From the NCBI RefSeq assembly GCF_000764305.2, contig NW_025939527.1, positions 373,583 to 437,582 of the forward strand: a DNA stretch of 64,000 bases, read 5' to 3'. Positions 50,744-62,304 of the stretch are shown piece by piece (within the stretch, counting starts at the first letter, position 1; every line of letters starts with the position of its first letter). A model generated the notes under the pieces. That model ran no database searches. It saw nothing but the letters and a program-made list of their open reading frames with translations, and was not told the DNA's origin. Made by a program: the position numbers and the translations under genes. The stretch comes from Hyalella azteca (lineage: Eukaryota; Arthropoda; Malacostraca; Amphipoda; Hyalellidae).

Positions 50744-50967
50744 TTACACACACGGGTCTACATAGAAGCGTTTGATGAAGCGTTCCATAGCGTGGAAGTC
50801 TGGGCGTCTGTTTTTGCTCCGAAGGGATTTGGCTGGACCAGCCTCATCCTCGCCACAGCTCCACCCCATCAGGGATATATAATTGCTTGGTATCCAGCGG
50901 CCATTCGTAAACCGACGGTTGCTGTTCGTGGTTCGTTCCCAATTTTCATTTAGAACCATCGCTATGT
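50744..50967 (-). CDS. Candidate terminal exon, unknown protein
   Basis: On the minus strand a long T-rich tract ending TTTTTTGCAAG (AG at 50968-50969 in plus numbering) is followed by 224 bases that stay open to a TAA at 50744. The frame is entered in phase 1 and encodes about 73 residues rich in N, R, W and S, with basic clusters (NRR, KNRR, KRF) and a C-terminal FHAMERFIKRFYVDPCV. GC content is clearly higher than in the flanks and drops at both ends. Two cysteines are present. No domain was recognised. A neuropeptide-precursor tail or a mobile-element piece are both possible and neither is shown. Confidence 0.3.
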
Positions 50968-51222
50968 CTTGCAAAAAACAAAACTGTAGAATTCTAATAT
51001 TAATTATCGGAGATTCTGCGCTGATATTTAAACGGAATTGCTTGACGGCAAAAACCAATGGAATGGCAGCAAAGCATTTCGGTTTGATTAATTTGATAAT
51101 ACTTGTTAAATATAGCAACTTTATTGATGGTTTTGAGTTCGCATAAAGTTAAGCTTTCATCACACGATTTTGCCCTTAATAATTGCACTTCAGGACGGAT
51201 GTCATGGATAATTTAAATATAG

Positions 51223-51435
51223 CATCGGCGGCTGCGGTCGTCGCCAACTGTGGTCCTGATCGTACCATCTACACGTCTATCTACCGTCGGCGACAGAACC
51301 TCCCCGGTCGTTACGGCCAGAACCTGGAACAGTCTGCTGGCAACTGATAACATCGGTTTCTTCGTTGTCGGTGTTTCGTCGACGCTTAAAATTTTCTCTT
51401 ATCTTCTTCTCCGAGCTTTAGAATGTTGTGCATAG
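51223..51435 (+). mobile_element. LINE fragment: C-terminal end of reverse-transcriptase ORF
   Basis: The plus frame between stops at 51220 and 51433 contains LIVPSTRLSTVGDR, then PVVTARTWNSLL, and further on F and LKIFSYLLL. This order matches the conserved C-terminal region of non-LTR retrotransposon proteins of the CR1/L2/Jockey group, commonly seen as R.STVGDR.F.V.A...WNSLP followed by F...LK..LF. This block lies after the reverse transcriptase fingers-palm-thumb, so only the last tens of residues and the 3' end remain, as expected for a 5'-truncated copy. No upstream catalytic motif is present. The clade cannot be fixed from this piece. Confidence 0.7.
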
Positions 51436-54047
51436 TCAATTTATTTATCCGTTCAAATCCTTTCTCGTGTCTTTTGACATTTTGAACACTATCAAACTTG
51501 CATGTAACGTGCCTCGAAGTCCAGTTGAATAAAATGCCACAAGTGGGTCATAGAACAACAATAATATTAATTATTATCGCCATGAATTTTATAAGCCACA
51601 GCGCACACCTTGCCAATGAATTCAGAACCTACCTCATACTCCTATACTTTAAGCCCCGATTAATCCAGCAACGCTCAATGTTTATATATCATTATGAATA
51701 AAGGAATGATTTTCCACCGTGTTTATCATCGTGTTCCTGCCAACCAAGGTTCAGATGCAAACAACAATCAGGAGGACAATCAAGCTACACAAACATGACG
51801 AGATGACAGGCTGGGGCAGGAAACTCATATTCACTCGTTGTATCCAACCGTCATGACGATGATTTTCATGATTTTTCATTCAAGAAATTTAACTAAAAAA
51901 GAATCTTTAGATCAATGATGAAGATAAGAAAACGCAAAAAAAATCCACCAAGTAATAAAACGTCGAGGCGAAAAAAAACTCATTTATATAATGCGAATAA
52001 TAATGCGGATCCATGAGAGATCGAATTCTTTGTTGAATAAAAAAAAGTAATAAACTGGTATTCTGCATCGTCAAAGAATCTATCTTAGGTAAAGAAATAA
52101 TATAATAATAAATGACACCAACACGAGCCAGTACCACGACTACAACTGCTATCAAAAATAGCAACTTTTTCGCTGCTTTCGGCTCGTGCTCAGCGCGCCG
52201 GGCTAGACGGGCGCGTAACAGAGAGTATCGCGTTACGTGGTTCTCCGCTTATCAATTATTACGCGATCGGCTGTCGCATATGCGTAGAAATAAATTTTTC
52301 AGCGGGCTATAAATTGAAAATTAATCACCCAATAGTGTGTTTTTTCACAAACGAAATATAAGTCGTAAATTAAGAAAAAGATTGTTATTCATAGAGTAGG
52401 TTAATATTCTGAACGGTTCTAGTGTAATAAATGGCACTGATTTTGTTTCAAGATATAATGTTATTTTTTTATACACATTTGAATGGAGACCCTGATGTTT
52501 ACCAAATAGAAGAGCAGCTCCTAATTTACTGTCATTAACGCATTCATTTCTGTTTTAATGATCTGTAATCACTTAAACGTTGGTGTATTTATTCCTTAAT
52601 ATCAAGTTAATTTTTTCAATTTACTTCGTTAATTTATTTTAATCATATTTTCCCAGTCAGGTATTTACGTAGCAAAGCTAACTGTTAATATTCTCGTCGT
52701 TATCATATTAACGTGGCCGCATTTATACCCGAGTCAAGATCTTAATTGCATGGGCGCTAAAGTCCTTTACGGTTGCCGGTTTACTGAAGGAATTTCCTGG
52801 GCTTTTGTTCTCGCGGCTTTATTTTAGTTACTCATGCATAAAGCCAAAGGAAAAAAGTCACATAATTAAACAGATTATAATCATCTCGGTTATTGGACCA
52901 TTATGTGAAGCAGAACTTCATTCAAGTTTTCAACCTGAAGATTATTAAACAAGATAAATAATGAATTAACATTGTTGATTATGTACTTGTTTCTGACAAT
53001 AAGGTTAAGAAATATCCTAATATTACAAAACGAACACTCAAAAGCGGCAGAGTATAACGCAAACTAATGAATTATAAAAAAAACATTATAAACACACGAG
53101 AAATAGTTTGTAACTATGCAACGGCGAGAACTAGAACGCAATTTAACACGAGGATGGAAGAACTATGTGCGCGAATTGATAGACGATTGTTGAGTGACTT
53201 GCAAGTCGATTTGATGCGCAAACAGAACCAATAAAAATTCAATTCTTTATCAGCGGGATGAAATAAAAAAAATTACACGATATTAATTTTTGAATAGTCT
53301 TATAATTTTGAACTAAATTGATATGTTAAGGTTTTCAACTATACGCCAAATTCTATTTTTCAGGCTCAGAATGCTATAAATGTCAACTACGAAATATTAT
53401 TTCAATAAATTGGATATTGAATACTCGTCTTCGTGGCATTCATTTTCATTCACCATATTTCGGAATTAAATTAGGATCAGTTGGGTCGTATATGATAGAC
53501 CTTTCATCTCTCTACAGCTTCAATCATTCCTGTGACTTTTTTGTTTATGCATATTTGAGATACTAGCTACTGTACGTACCATCCTATTCTTCCATCACTT
53601 TTTCCCACCTATCCGTCCAACAATAATTCTTAGTATTTATTACAACAATTGCGTGCCTTGCCTGTGCAGCAACGCTCTACATAAATCAAATAAATTAAAT
53701 ATATTATCACAATTCTGTTAATTGTTTGCTTCGTCTAATCTGCTCAGCAGCTACGAGCGTCACGTCTTGTTTTCGTCGCTGGACGCCATCCTAATCGACG
53801 GATCAAGCGCGTGCTTCTGAGCGGAAGCGGATGAAACTGGATCTTGATGGACTTACACTCGGTCAACAACTGATTAAGTCACTTAACTGACTGATCCGCT
53901 CACTCAACTGACTGATCAGCCCATTCAAGTTCGCAGAGCATTAACTCCGAAATTTCACTTTATAGGAATCATTGCCAAGCAGGCGAGTCATGTGTGAGTT
54001 CAGGAATAACCAGCGGTGCAAATAAACTGAAACCGTACTATGCAAAC
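51436..54047. other. AT-rich spacer
   Basis: The first part is probably the 3' untranslated tail of the LINE; its end was not found. A GC-richer patch at 52120-52270 is open on the plus strand for 66 codons from an ATG at 52112, Thr- and Arg-rich and unrecognised. At 53860-53935 short strings of the CAACTGACTGATC type repeat. Confidence 0.5.
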
Positions 54048-54262
54048 TTGTTTAAGTACACGTAGCGGTTTAAATACACGTAGCGGCCTAAGTACTCATA
54101 GCGGTCTAAAAACACGTAGCGGCCTAACTACGCCTACCGACCTGGGAACGCGTAGCGGCCTGAGTTCTCGCAGCGGCCTGAGAACACGTAGCGGTTCAAG
54201 TACACGTAGTGACCTGAAAACTAGTAGCGGCCTAAGTACTCGTAGCGACCTAAGTACATGTA
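54048..54262. repeat. 18-bp minisatellite, about 12 copies
   Basis: The unit ACACGTAGCGGCCTAAGT is repeated with point changes. As the unit is six codons, a plus frame of TRSGLS repeats stays open for 105 codons. This is not taken as a gene. Confidence 0.92.
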
Positions 54263-54362
54263 TTTGCTCATGCAACAGCCGATTACTCGTCGGTGATTGG
54301 TGGGCTTTTTCAGTCAGTTATTGGCTGCCGCAGTTAAAAACTCATGACTTCTTTTGAATGAA

Positions 54363-54525
54363 GTCCATGGTGTCGTCGTCGATACATCTCGTCGTCGTGA
54401 TGTCGTCGTGATGTCATCGACATCGTGATGTTGTCGTGATGTTGTCGACATCGTGATGTCGTCGTGATGTCATCGACATCGTGATGTCGTCGACATCATG
54501 ATGTCGTTGTGTTGTCGTCGGCCCC
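54363..54525. repeat. GTC/GAT-based compound repeat
   Basis: Mixtures of GTCGTC, GTGATGTC and ATCGACATC repeat at about 27-30 bp. Adjacent copies are partly inverted (GTCATCGACATCGTGAT), giving many overlapping dyads. Confidence 0.85.
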
Positions 54526-54589
54526 TGATGTCAAAAGAATGGCCTCTGATCACAAGCTGCCTTGCACATCAGGGCAGCTTGCAATGCTG

Positions 54590-54735
54590 AAGGCACGCAG
54601 ACCAGCCTGCACCGCAGGTACCACACACTTTAGCCTGTACCACAGGTACCACACCGTCCAGTCTCTACCACAGGTACCATACCATCTAGCCTATACCCCA
54701 GGCACGACACAGGCTAGCCTGCACCTCAGGCTGGC
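54590..54735. repeat. Minisatellite of about 31 bp, 4-5 copies
   Basis: The unit is close to AGCCTGTACCACAGGTACCA followed by CACCNTCT. Copies are diverged, and GGTACC palindromes mark each. Confidence 0.85.
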
Positions 54736-55360
54736 AGGCTGAAGGCCATCGTCTGTAATTGCTGCGATTAAAGCGCTTATCGCTGTTGACGCGCCCTCGT
54801 CGTACAGGACGAGTTTGCTCACTAAATTCATGCACTTAACTCGCCCTGAACAAGGAGAGCTTAGTCCATCATCCTGTAAGTCAACAACAACATAATTCCG
54901 ATTCTCTAACATAATTGTTTTCCATAATAAATTTTCCCTTGAAATTTAGTAGGCTAATTACGACAAAAAGTAATCGGAGTTAATGCATGAAAAATTATTG
55001 GCAGTGTCTTAATCAAATTATACAAAACAATCGTCTGCACCATGACTCAAGTCAAATTTATGTGGTAGTTACGAGAATCATTGCTGAATAATTAACTTAT
55101 TAAACCTGAATAAAGCTGATGAATTAGATTATATTGGAGAACTTCTTTATTTAATGCACGAAACCTTCAAACAATTTTTTCCGTCTCAGATTGACATCAG
55201 ATCAATAGTACTTGCGTGGACAATTGTTTAGTTTGGATTATGAGGCGTCATAATCAAATGACACATCAACAAGAAACGCGTCGACCATCTCAAAGATCAA
55301 TCGTTGATGACATGCAAGCTATCAATAAATTGATGATACATTAACAGAGTACCGAGTCGT
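54736..55360. other. AT-rich spacer between arrays
   Basis: Nothing recognised apart from short unsupported frames. Confidence 0.55.
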
Positions 55361-55556
55361 CATGCATGCTCCCTACAGTGGTGCCATCGTGTATGCTCCC
55401 TACAGTGGTGCCATCATGTATGCTCCCTACAGTGGTGCCATCGTGTATGCTCCCTACAGTACATGTATGCTCCCTACAGTGGTGCCATCATGTATGCTCC
55501 CTACAGTGATGCCATCATGTATGCTCCCTACAGTGGTGCCATCATGTATGCTCCCT
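55361..55556. repeat. 27-bp minisatellite, about 7 copies
   Basis: The unit ATGCTCCCTACAGTGGTGCC plus ATC(A/G)TGT is nearly identical in all copies. One copy is shortened at about 55460. The plus-strand frame of Y/A/P repeats follows from the nine-codon unit. Confidence 0.94.
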
Positions 55557-55694
55557 CCACCGGTGCAGAGTTTATAAAGCAAAGGTGGGGAGGGCATTAG
55601 AGCGGGGGCAGGTCGGGCTGTGCTTGGAGCGATCGGTTGAGCTCATTTGAGACAAATGGGCTTTGGAGCGATGCCAGCCTGGGGGGGCACAGGC

Positions 55695-55765
55695 TAATAT
55701 CGAACCCGACTCAAAATATTTACCGAGTCAAGGGTTTCAGACCACCGTGATATTGCAGGCACTTA
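55695..55765 (-). mobile_element. Possible SINE head, minus strand
   Basis: The minus strand has GGTGGTCTGAAACCC followed about 35 bp later by GGTTCGATATTAGCC, resembling RNA polymerase III A and B boxes of the SINE family seen at 4701 and 38811. The shared body motif CTGGTCA is not found after it, so membership is uncertain. Confidence 0.3.
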
Positions 55766-58484
55766 GTCGATATTCTCGCTTGCCCAAGTACTGTCATTCG
55801 TCTTGGTGATTGTACGCCTTGAAGTATGTCAATTTTTTTTTGTTCTTCTTTGTTCTACTTCTACTCTCTACTATTTTTTGTTCTACTTCTACTCGATGAC
55901 GTTTCGAGAATCATTCTATCGATTCAGCCACACTTTAAAGTTTAAATCTATTCTGTATCTGTCTATCTAACAACAATTTGCTATCACGATTAGAGTATTT
56001 TATACACTATTATAGAGTACTCGTCTAGATTCCCTTTTCTGTCGAGTTCGCAGAGCATTGACTTCTATAATTCAATATCATAACTTTTTAATACCAACGT
56101 GACAATTGTTTTGGTTCTTATGCTTGAAAAACGCATTTTGACTTTCCCTAAATGGAAGCATCACATTTCTAGATTCCATCCAGCATCACGTCTAGATTCC
56201 ATTTCCCTAAATGGAAGCTTCCTGTATTGCGTGTCTGGTGAATGGCTTCCTTAGTGTATTCATTGCAAAGTTTGGCTGAATTAATTAGTAATAGTTTGTT
56301 TTGATAGATACACAGTAAATGTTTCATTGCTTTTAGTTGTGTCTGTGTTGAGCATTGAGAGAAATACAAGATTTTCATTACCGGACGGAAAATTTCCTTG
56401 CATCATAAAGTATTCAATCACAAAAGTTGAGATTTTTTACAAGCAGAAGTAATGTCTCTTTTTCAGTCAAAGTTTCCGAAAATAAAAATGACTTTGCTTC
56501 CTATAGTTTTGAAGTCCTGCGTGAAAACCACCCATATGTAAAAAATCTTAGAGGATAACAGTTACCGTTTAATCGTATAATTTTATTGTATTTTCATGAG
56601 TTTTTTATTGATATTTGAACTTAAAACTTACGTTCTATTTCTCGTAAATTTTCTAGCCGCTCCCTGCAGGCTATAATTGTCGATCGTTTGATCAAAACTG
56701 CAAACGTGAAACTTGTAAAAAATTAATGGACTTGTATTGCTCTGAACAAACGAGAACCACTCACAAAGGCCAAGTGGATGGGCGATGTCGCTTCTGTCTC
56801 GGAGTATAAAGTCCCAAGCAAATCAGATTAACAATCTTGCGCTGATGTCAATTTCTATCGATGCTCCCACGCGTGTGTTCTCCTTTGTAGTTCTAATACT
56901 TCTTCAACGAGAATGATGTTCTTTATAGCTTTCCCATACACATAAAAGAATTCATACCCACAATGCAAGATTGTTACGAGGTATCGTAAAGATCCGATGA
57001 CACACGATAAGACTTCCAAGATCTTGCTTCACTGGAGCTTTTGGCTCGATGCTCTCGCGTCTGTCAGGTTGCGCCTATTTGCACTATCGTATTTTTTCCG
57101 GTTGAGCCACCAAATGCATCATTCAGAAGGTGGGCATGATTTTTTAATTCGCTCGTAATATTTTTGCATTAATCACGGTCTCATTAGGGAAAATTCGAGC
57201 TCAAAATGTGCGAATTAGCAGCTGAAAATGTGTGACGAATTTTTTGCTGAAACATTCTCTGCTGCATACTTGGCGTTCACTAATTAGTTACTTAAAATCA
57301 TGCTGACCTGAAAAAATATCTACTACGTAAAATTCCACGTACATGATAATAGATCATAAATTATTTCTTCATGAAGACTGCTGAAACCTTATTAAGACTG
57401 CTGAAACCTTATTACCCATAACATCAACAACACAAGCTTTAGTAAGTTTTCGCCTGGGGGTTCTTGCATCTCCTAATTTTTTTCGTCTTTTATATGTGTT
57501 ATACTTACGATAGCACAATCTTTACTGTCTGTCATTCCGTTTACTTTACCACGCATTCATCGCATAATCTCAGTGATCTTGCCTTTGCGCCTAACATCGT
57601 CGTGCTGCGGGCTCATTATTCGGCCGCGCTAGACGTTCTTTGACACTACAACGAAATCGCATTAGACGTGCCTCCGGCCCTCATAATGAATTATTCTGGA
57701 TTATATAGACTTGGTTAGAATAGCTTGTGAGCAGTTTAGGCTCAACTTGTCTCCTTCTCAAAAGCTCTGACATCATAAAAGCTTTCGGTTGCATCCATTA
57801 ACAGTCTACTTGCCGTGCACAGAGACTCTTTTTAAATCAACTGTACGAATGTTGAATTTTGGAGAGTTTTATGGTGAGCTATTTCCTGCCACTCTGAAAT
57901 TTGAATTTTCTTGATTGTATTAATAACTGAAGCAAGTACAATATGGTAAAAACGTGAACGAGCGATCACTGATCCAGAATCGTCGCCCAATCTTACTTAG
58001 AAAAAAAAAGGTATTGGGAACATTGCGACTGGAGATTCGAATACTTAATAAATTACGCTCTTTGTGTACTGGTGAAGTAGTAATTTCCTGAGCATAATAG
58101 AAGTAATCGATATCTCATTTCTTAAAATATATATTTTTTTTGTATAACATGATGCAAGAAACCGATAATGCTGAATTAAATGCTTCCAAGAACACAGTTT
58201 TCGCGTAACTTTCATTGCACTGTTTACACGGTACTATTGCTGCTGCTGCTCTGTCTCCGGTCATCTCCAACCCTCATTTTTACTTCGAACGGAAGTCATT
58301 CGTTAGAAAACGTAGTTGTTTGTGGCATCTCATGAAAATTTGCTCGGGCCAATTTCTTTCCATGTGTATTCGGAGTCTTGACTGGTCGCAGCAATAAGGC
58401 AGCAATTGCAGGCCAAAGAAGATGTGAGTTGCGCACGGGGGTACAAAGCGCGTCTCGGGAAGTGACGCGCCTCCATAAGTCAGA
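55766..58484. other. AT-rich spacer, nothing recognised
   Basis: Small features only: a C/T-rich TTGTTCTACTTCTACTC pair near 55850-55895 and a 20-bp direct repeat GACTGCTGAAACCTTATTA at 57378-57416. A GC patch at 57590-57680 has no frame. Confidence 0.55.
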
Positions 58485-59560
58485 CGCTTCCTTGGGACGA
58501 GTTATTGACAAGCTCTTGTCTTACAGCTCCTTTAGCTAGGACTCCTTGAGACGAGTTATTGACAAGCTCTTGTCTTACAGCTTCTTTAGCTGGACTCCTT
58601 TGACGAGTTATTGACAAGCACTTGTCTTACAGCTCCTTTAGCTGGAACTCCTTGAGACGAGTTATTGACAAGCTCTTGTCTTACAGCTTCTTTAGCTTAT
58701 TGACAAGAGCTTGTCTTACAGCTCCTTTAGCTGGAACTCCTTGAGACGAGTTATTGACAAGCTCTTGTCTTACAGCTTCTTTAGCTGCATGGACTCCATG
58801 GGACGAGTTATTGAGGAGCTCTTGTCTTACATCTCCTTTAGCTGGGACTCTTTGGGACGAGTTATTGACAAGCTCTTGTCTTACAGCTCCTTTAGCTGGG
58901 ACTCCTTGCGACCAGTTATTGACAAGCTCTTGTCTTACAGCTCCTTTAGCTGGAACTCCTTGGGACGAGTTATTGACAAGCTCTTGTCTTACAGCTTCTT
59001 TAGCAGTGACACTTTGGGACAAGTTATTGACAAGCTCTTGTCTTACAGCTCCTTTAGCTGGAACTCCTTGGGACGAGTTATTGACGAGCTCTGGTCTTTA
59101 TAGCTCCTTTAGCTAGGACTCCTTGCGACCACTTATTGACAAGCTCTTGTCTTACAGCTCCTTCAGCTGGAACTCCTTGGGACGAGTTATTGACGGGCTC
59201 TGGTCTTTATAGCTCCTTTAGCTGGGACTCCTTGCGACCAGTTATTGACAAGCTCTTGTCTTACAGCTCCTTTAGCTGGAACTCCTTCGGACGAGTTATT
59301 GACGGGCTCTGATCTTTATAGCTCCTTTAGCTGGGACTCCTTGCGACCAGTTATTGACAAGCTCTTGTCTTACAGCTCCTTTAGCTGGGACTCCTTGGGA
59401 TGAGTTATTGACAAGCTCTTGTCTTACAGCTTCTTTAGCAGTGACACTTTGGGACAAGTTATTGACAAGCTCTTGTCTTACAGCTCCTTTACTGGGATTC
59501 GTTGGGACGAGTTATTGACGAGCTTTTGTCTTACAGCTCCTCTAGCTGAGACTTTGATAA
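58485..59560. repeat. 54-bp minisatellite, about 20 copies
   Basis: This is the largest array in the window. Each 54-bp unit (18 codons) carries two perfect inverted repeats in a row: GACAAG-CT-CTTGTC and, three bases later, CAGCT-CCTTT-AGCTG. Units vary in GGGACGAG/GAGACGAG/GCGACCAG at the junction. One unit is truncated near 58696. Right-hand copies alternate two variants (GACAAGCTCTTG and GACGGGCTCTGG), suggesting a two-unit higher-order repeat from about 59080 to 59340. Open frames of 113-130 codons occur on both strands purely because of the unit length. Confidence 0.96.
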
Positions 59561-62219
59561 GCTTGCTCTGAGCGCACCAGTCCAATAAGCTTCAACGTGC
59601 CGCGCTGTAAAATCCTTGACGTTGCAATCCAAACTTTGGATTATGAGAAAACTTAATCTGAATTCCTTTCATTTTTTCAAAAAAGATTCCAAACATTGTT
59701 TTCATCTGTTCGTTTCTCCCCACCCCACACTCCCGACTAGTCACCCCCAATCGCCAGACATCTCATGCAATCCATTGCCCGCCTGTACGGAGGCCCGGCG
59801 CTAGTTTGGAAAATTAACAAGATTGGGGCTTAGCTCGCGAGAGGATTGTGTCAAGCCTTATCAGGAGGTGGTGAGTGAGCACAAACCTGACCTGGATGCG
59901 ATCGGACGCTCCAATTCATGGACTTTAACGCAGCCATTCGTGACCCTTGAATCTCGAATTTGTTTCAATTTAAAAACTAGTCATTTATTCTTTCCCAGAT
60001 TACTGTGTGCTTCCGCTCAAATGAATACAACAAAAATGATTTCCATTCAAATCATCCTGGAACAGACAAATTAACACACTATCAATCTACTAACATTTTT
60101 GCAAACGAAATGATTACATACAAGCCAACCAAACTTCCATTTCTGCATTGCCTTCTGAAGTGAGAATAGAACTACGATGGTGAAGATTAAACTCTGACAG
60201 TTTTTTTTTTATAACGGCAGTCCGCTTCCGCGTCATCGTGAGCGCTGAACAAAGCATCGTTATCGGAAATTTGAGTATTTGAAAAATTTTTGACGGCTAA
60301 TGACAACACACAATTTAACCCTTCTCGATTCCACCCATCTTCAGTGTCTCATACGAATCGGTGTTTTTATTTCAGGATCAGTATTTTAAGCGAGTTAAAT
60401 GCATTGAGCTACGATTAAGCCTTCATCATTTCTTTTGGTTGGTGTTATCGCTCGAATCTTCTATCACAATAGATAAATGCCCCCAAGCAATTTCTCCTTT
60501 GAATTCTATAACATAATTTGAATGTCTCTGCCATAGCTGCAGCCGTCGTGCGGATAGCTAAGCTAACTCGGCTGCATTGCATCTCTTTGAAGTCGACTAG
60601 TTTCGCAGACACGCCTCCTCGGCTCCAAACCGACACGATTCTCTCGCAGCTGCTCAGGAAGCTGCACGACTAAGTGTGAAATTGTCAAAGCCGATCGACG
60701 GAGAGACAAGTGAAGGGAGAAATCAGCAATACAGACGGCAGTTATCCCGCGTGTGCTCTACCCGGATGCCTCAGATGTCGGTGAAAAACAGCGAACAATA
60801 AAGTACCTTCGTCGAAAAGTAATTACCGGCAAATAGTATGAAATGAGTATTGAAATTAGTTTTCTATCTCATTTTAGCGTCTATAAAAGTCATTTTGTCT
60901 GTTGAAACCATAAAGATTGTAAATCATTTCTATGTTTTGCGATGATGCCGCAGCAGTGAATCTTTCTCGCTCGCAATGATATAATGCACTCATGCTGAAA
61001 GTCGGTTCACAAACATCTGAACGATATAACTGATCCATAAAAAGTTTTTTAACCGTTCCGTACAAAAATATGGTACTACGCAAACTGAGCTTCGCGGATA
61101 TTGTCAAACAAATCCTCTTTTTGGCGAGCGTTCGTATCTTCGGTCTTTCAGCTTGAATTGTTATTCATAACCTCGTAAATTGAGTCGAGAAATGGCAGAG
61201 CCAGAACATCTTTGGCAATAATATTCCAGAGCAATCCTTTGTGAATGCACCAGCCAAAATCCGAGCATGCGGTGGCGCGTGAAGGCTCTTTGTTGCTGCT
61301 GCGTATATCGAAGCCTGGGAGGGACCGAAGCGCTGGGATTTCCATGGAACAGCAGTCGTTGTGCTAAATATTATACAGAGCTTACGCAGCTTCATGGGCA
61401 CAGGTTTTATGCGGTCATTTCTTCCGAAGAATTTCTATCCTGTTTAGACGGACAATGTAGACCGAAATTATTGCCTATCTTCATAAATATTACCGGGCTT
61501 TGCATGGGCGTAAAAACTTTTATTTGCTTCCAGGTTCCATGTTGTCACGTCTTGAAAAAGGTTGCGTTGCAAAAAGTACACAGTTGAAGAGAGTTATCAC
61601 TTGATGATGTTTATTTACCTGTGAAATAGAGAAATGTATGTTCATATGCGACTTTAGAATTTTGAACACATTTTTTTAAATATTAGACATTTTTGAAACA
61701 CTATACATGAATTTTCATGTTCAAGATTTAATTGAATATTTCGTTATTAGTTAGTACGTTCAAATAATATAGAAATTTAACAGCAACTTCGATTTTCTGG
61801 GGCGTTTTCCGTTGAGTGATACTACTACTGATCTCGTTGTTTTACATTAAAAACAAAATCCCTTTATTAATTTATTCTTGTTTCCGCTTGCGCAGACTTT
61901 TGCGTTCCTTCACAATTGTTGGTCTCTTGCAGGTCTTTCTTAATGAGAATTATGGTGACTAGAAAATAACTATTTATCAATATTTGCTTCAAAATTTCCA
62001 AGCAACCAATACTATTCATGGTGACTTCGGTCTTGAATATTTGAAAAAAAAAATTCAGGAAGAAACAACCTCGCATCGACAATCAACAAAGTTCGTTATA
62101 CGGAATGTACTCCAATCCATAACCTCGTATTTGAACAACACTCACGGTGACATTTCCAATTTTCATTAAATGGTATCGGAGTCCTTGATACACGCTTAGT
62201 TTAGTGAAGAAATGCCAGT
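59561..62219. other. Upstream region of the right-edge gene, mixed
   Basis: GC-richer patches lie at 59730-59940 and 60540-60770, where a promoter or 5' untranslated exon of the downstream gene could lie, though no core promoter motif was identified. An ATG-started plus frame of 106 codons (61267-61587), Cys-rich with balanced codons, overlaps two open minus frames, and a minus frame at 60874-61165 is open without an ATG. No family was recognised for any of them. Confidence 0.35.
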
Positions 62220-62304
62220 ATGATGACCGGAGGACATGGTTCATCAGTTTGGCTGCTGCTGCTGCTGCTCTTATTGGACATCGGGATTGGTGTCGCTGCT
62301 GAAG
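62220..62304 (+). CDS. First coding exon: signal peptide of a secreted or membrane protein
   Basis: From the ATG at 62220 (a second ATG follows directly) the frame encodes 28 residues: a polar start MMTGGHGSSVW, eight leucines, then DIGIGVAAE. This is a textbook signal peptide with small residues VAA just before the expected signal-peptidase cut. After GAA G the sequence reads GTCAGT, a good splice donor, leaving phase 1, the commonest phase after signal-peptide exons. An in-frame TGA at 62205 bounds the exon upstream. Unspliced, the frame stops four codons later. The leucines are partly a (CTG)5 run. A tiny upstream frame, ATG CCA GTA TGA at 62212-62223, overlaps the start and could reduce initiation. 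The protein family is not identifiable because the mature part lies beyond the window. Confidence 0.55.

Noticed and set aside
54040..54357. 105-codon TRSGLS repeat protein
   Set aside because: It follows from the 18-bp array; there is no signal peptide and no non-repeat coding part.
58681..59116. Open frames of 113-130 codons on both strands
   Set aside because: Produced by the 54-bp array, whose length is a multiple of three.
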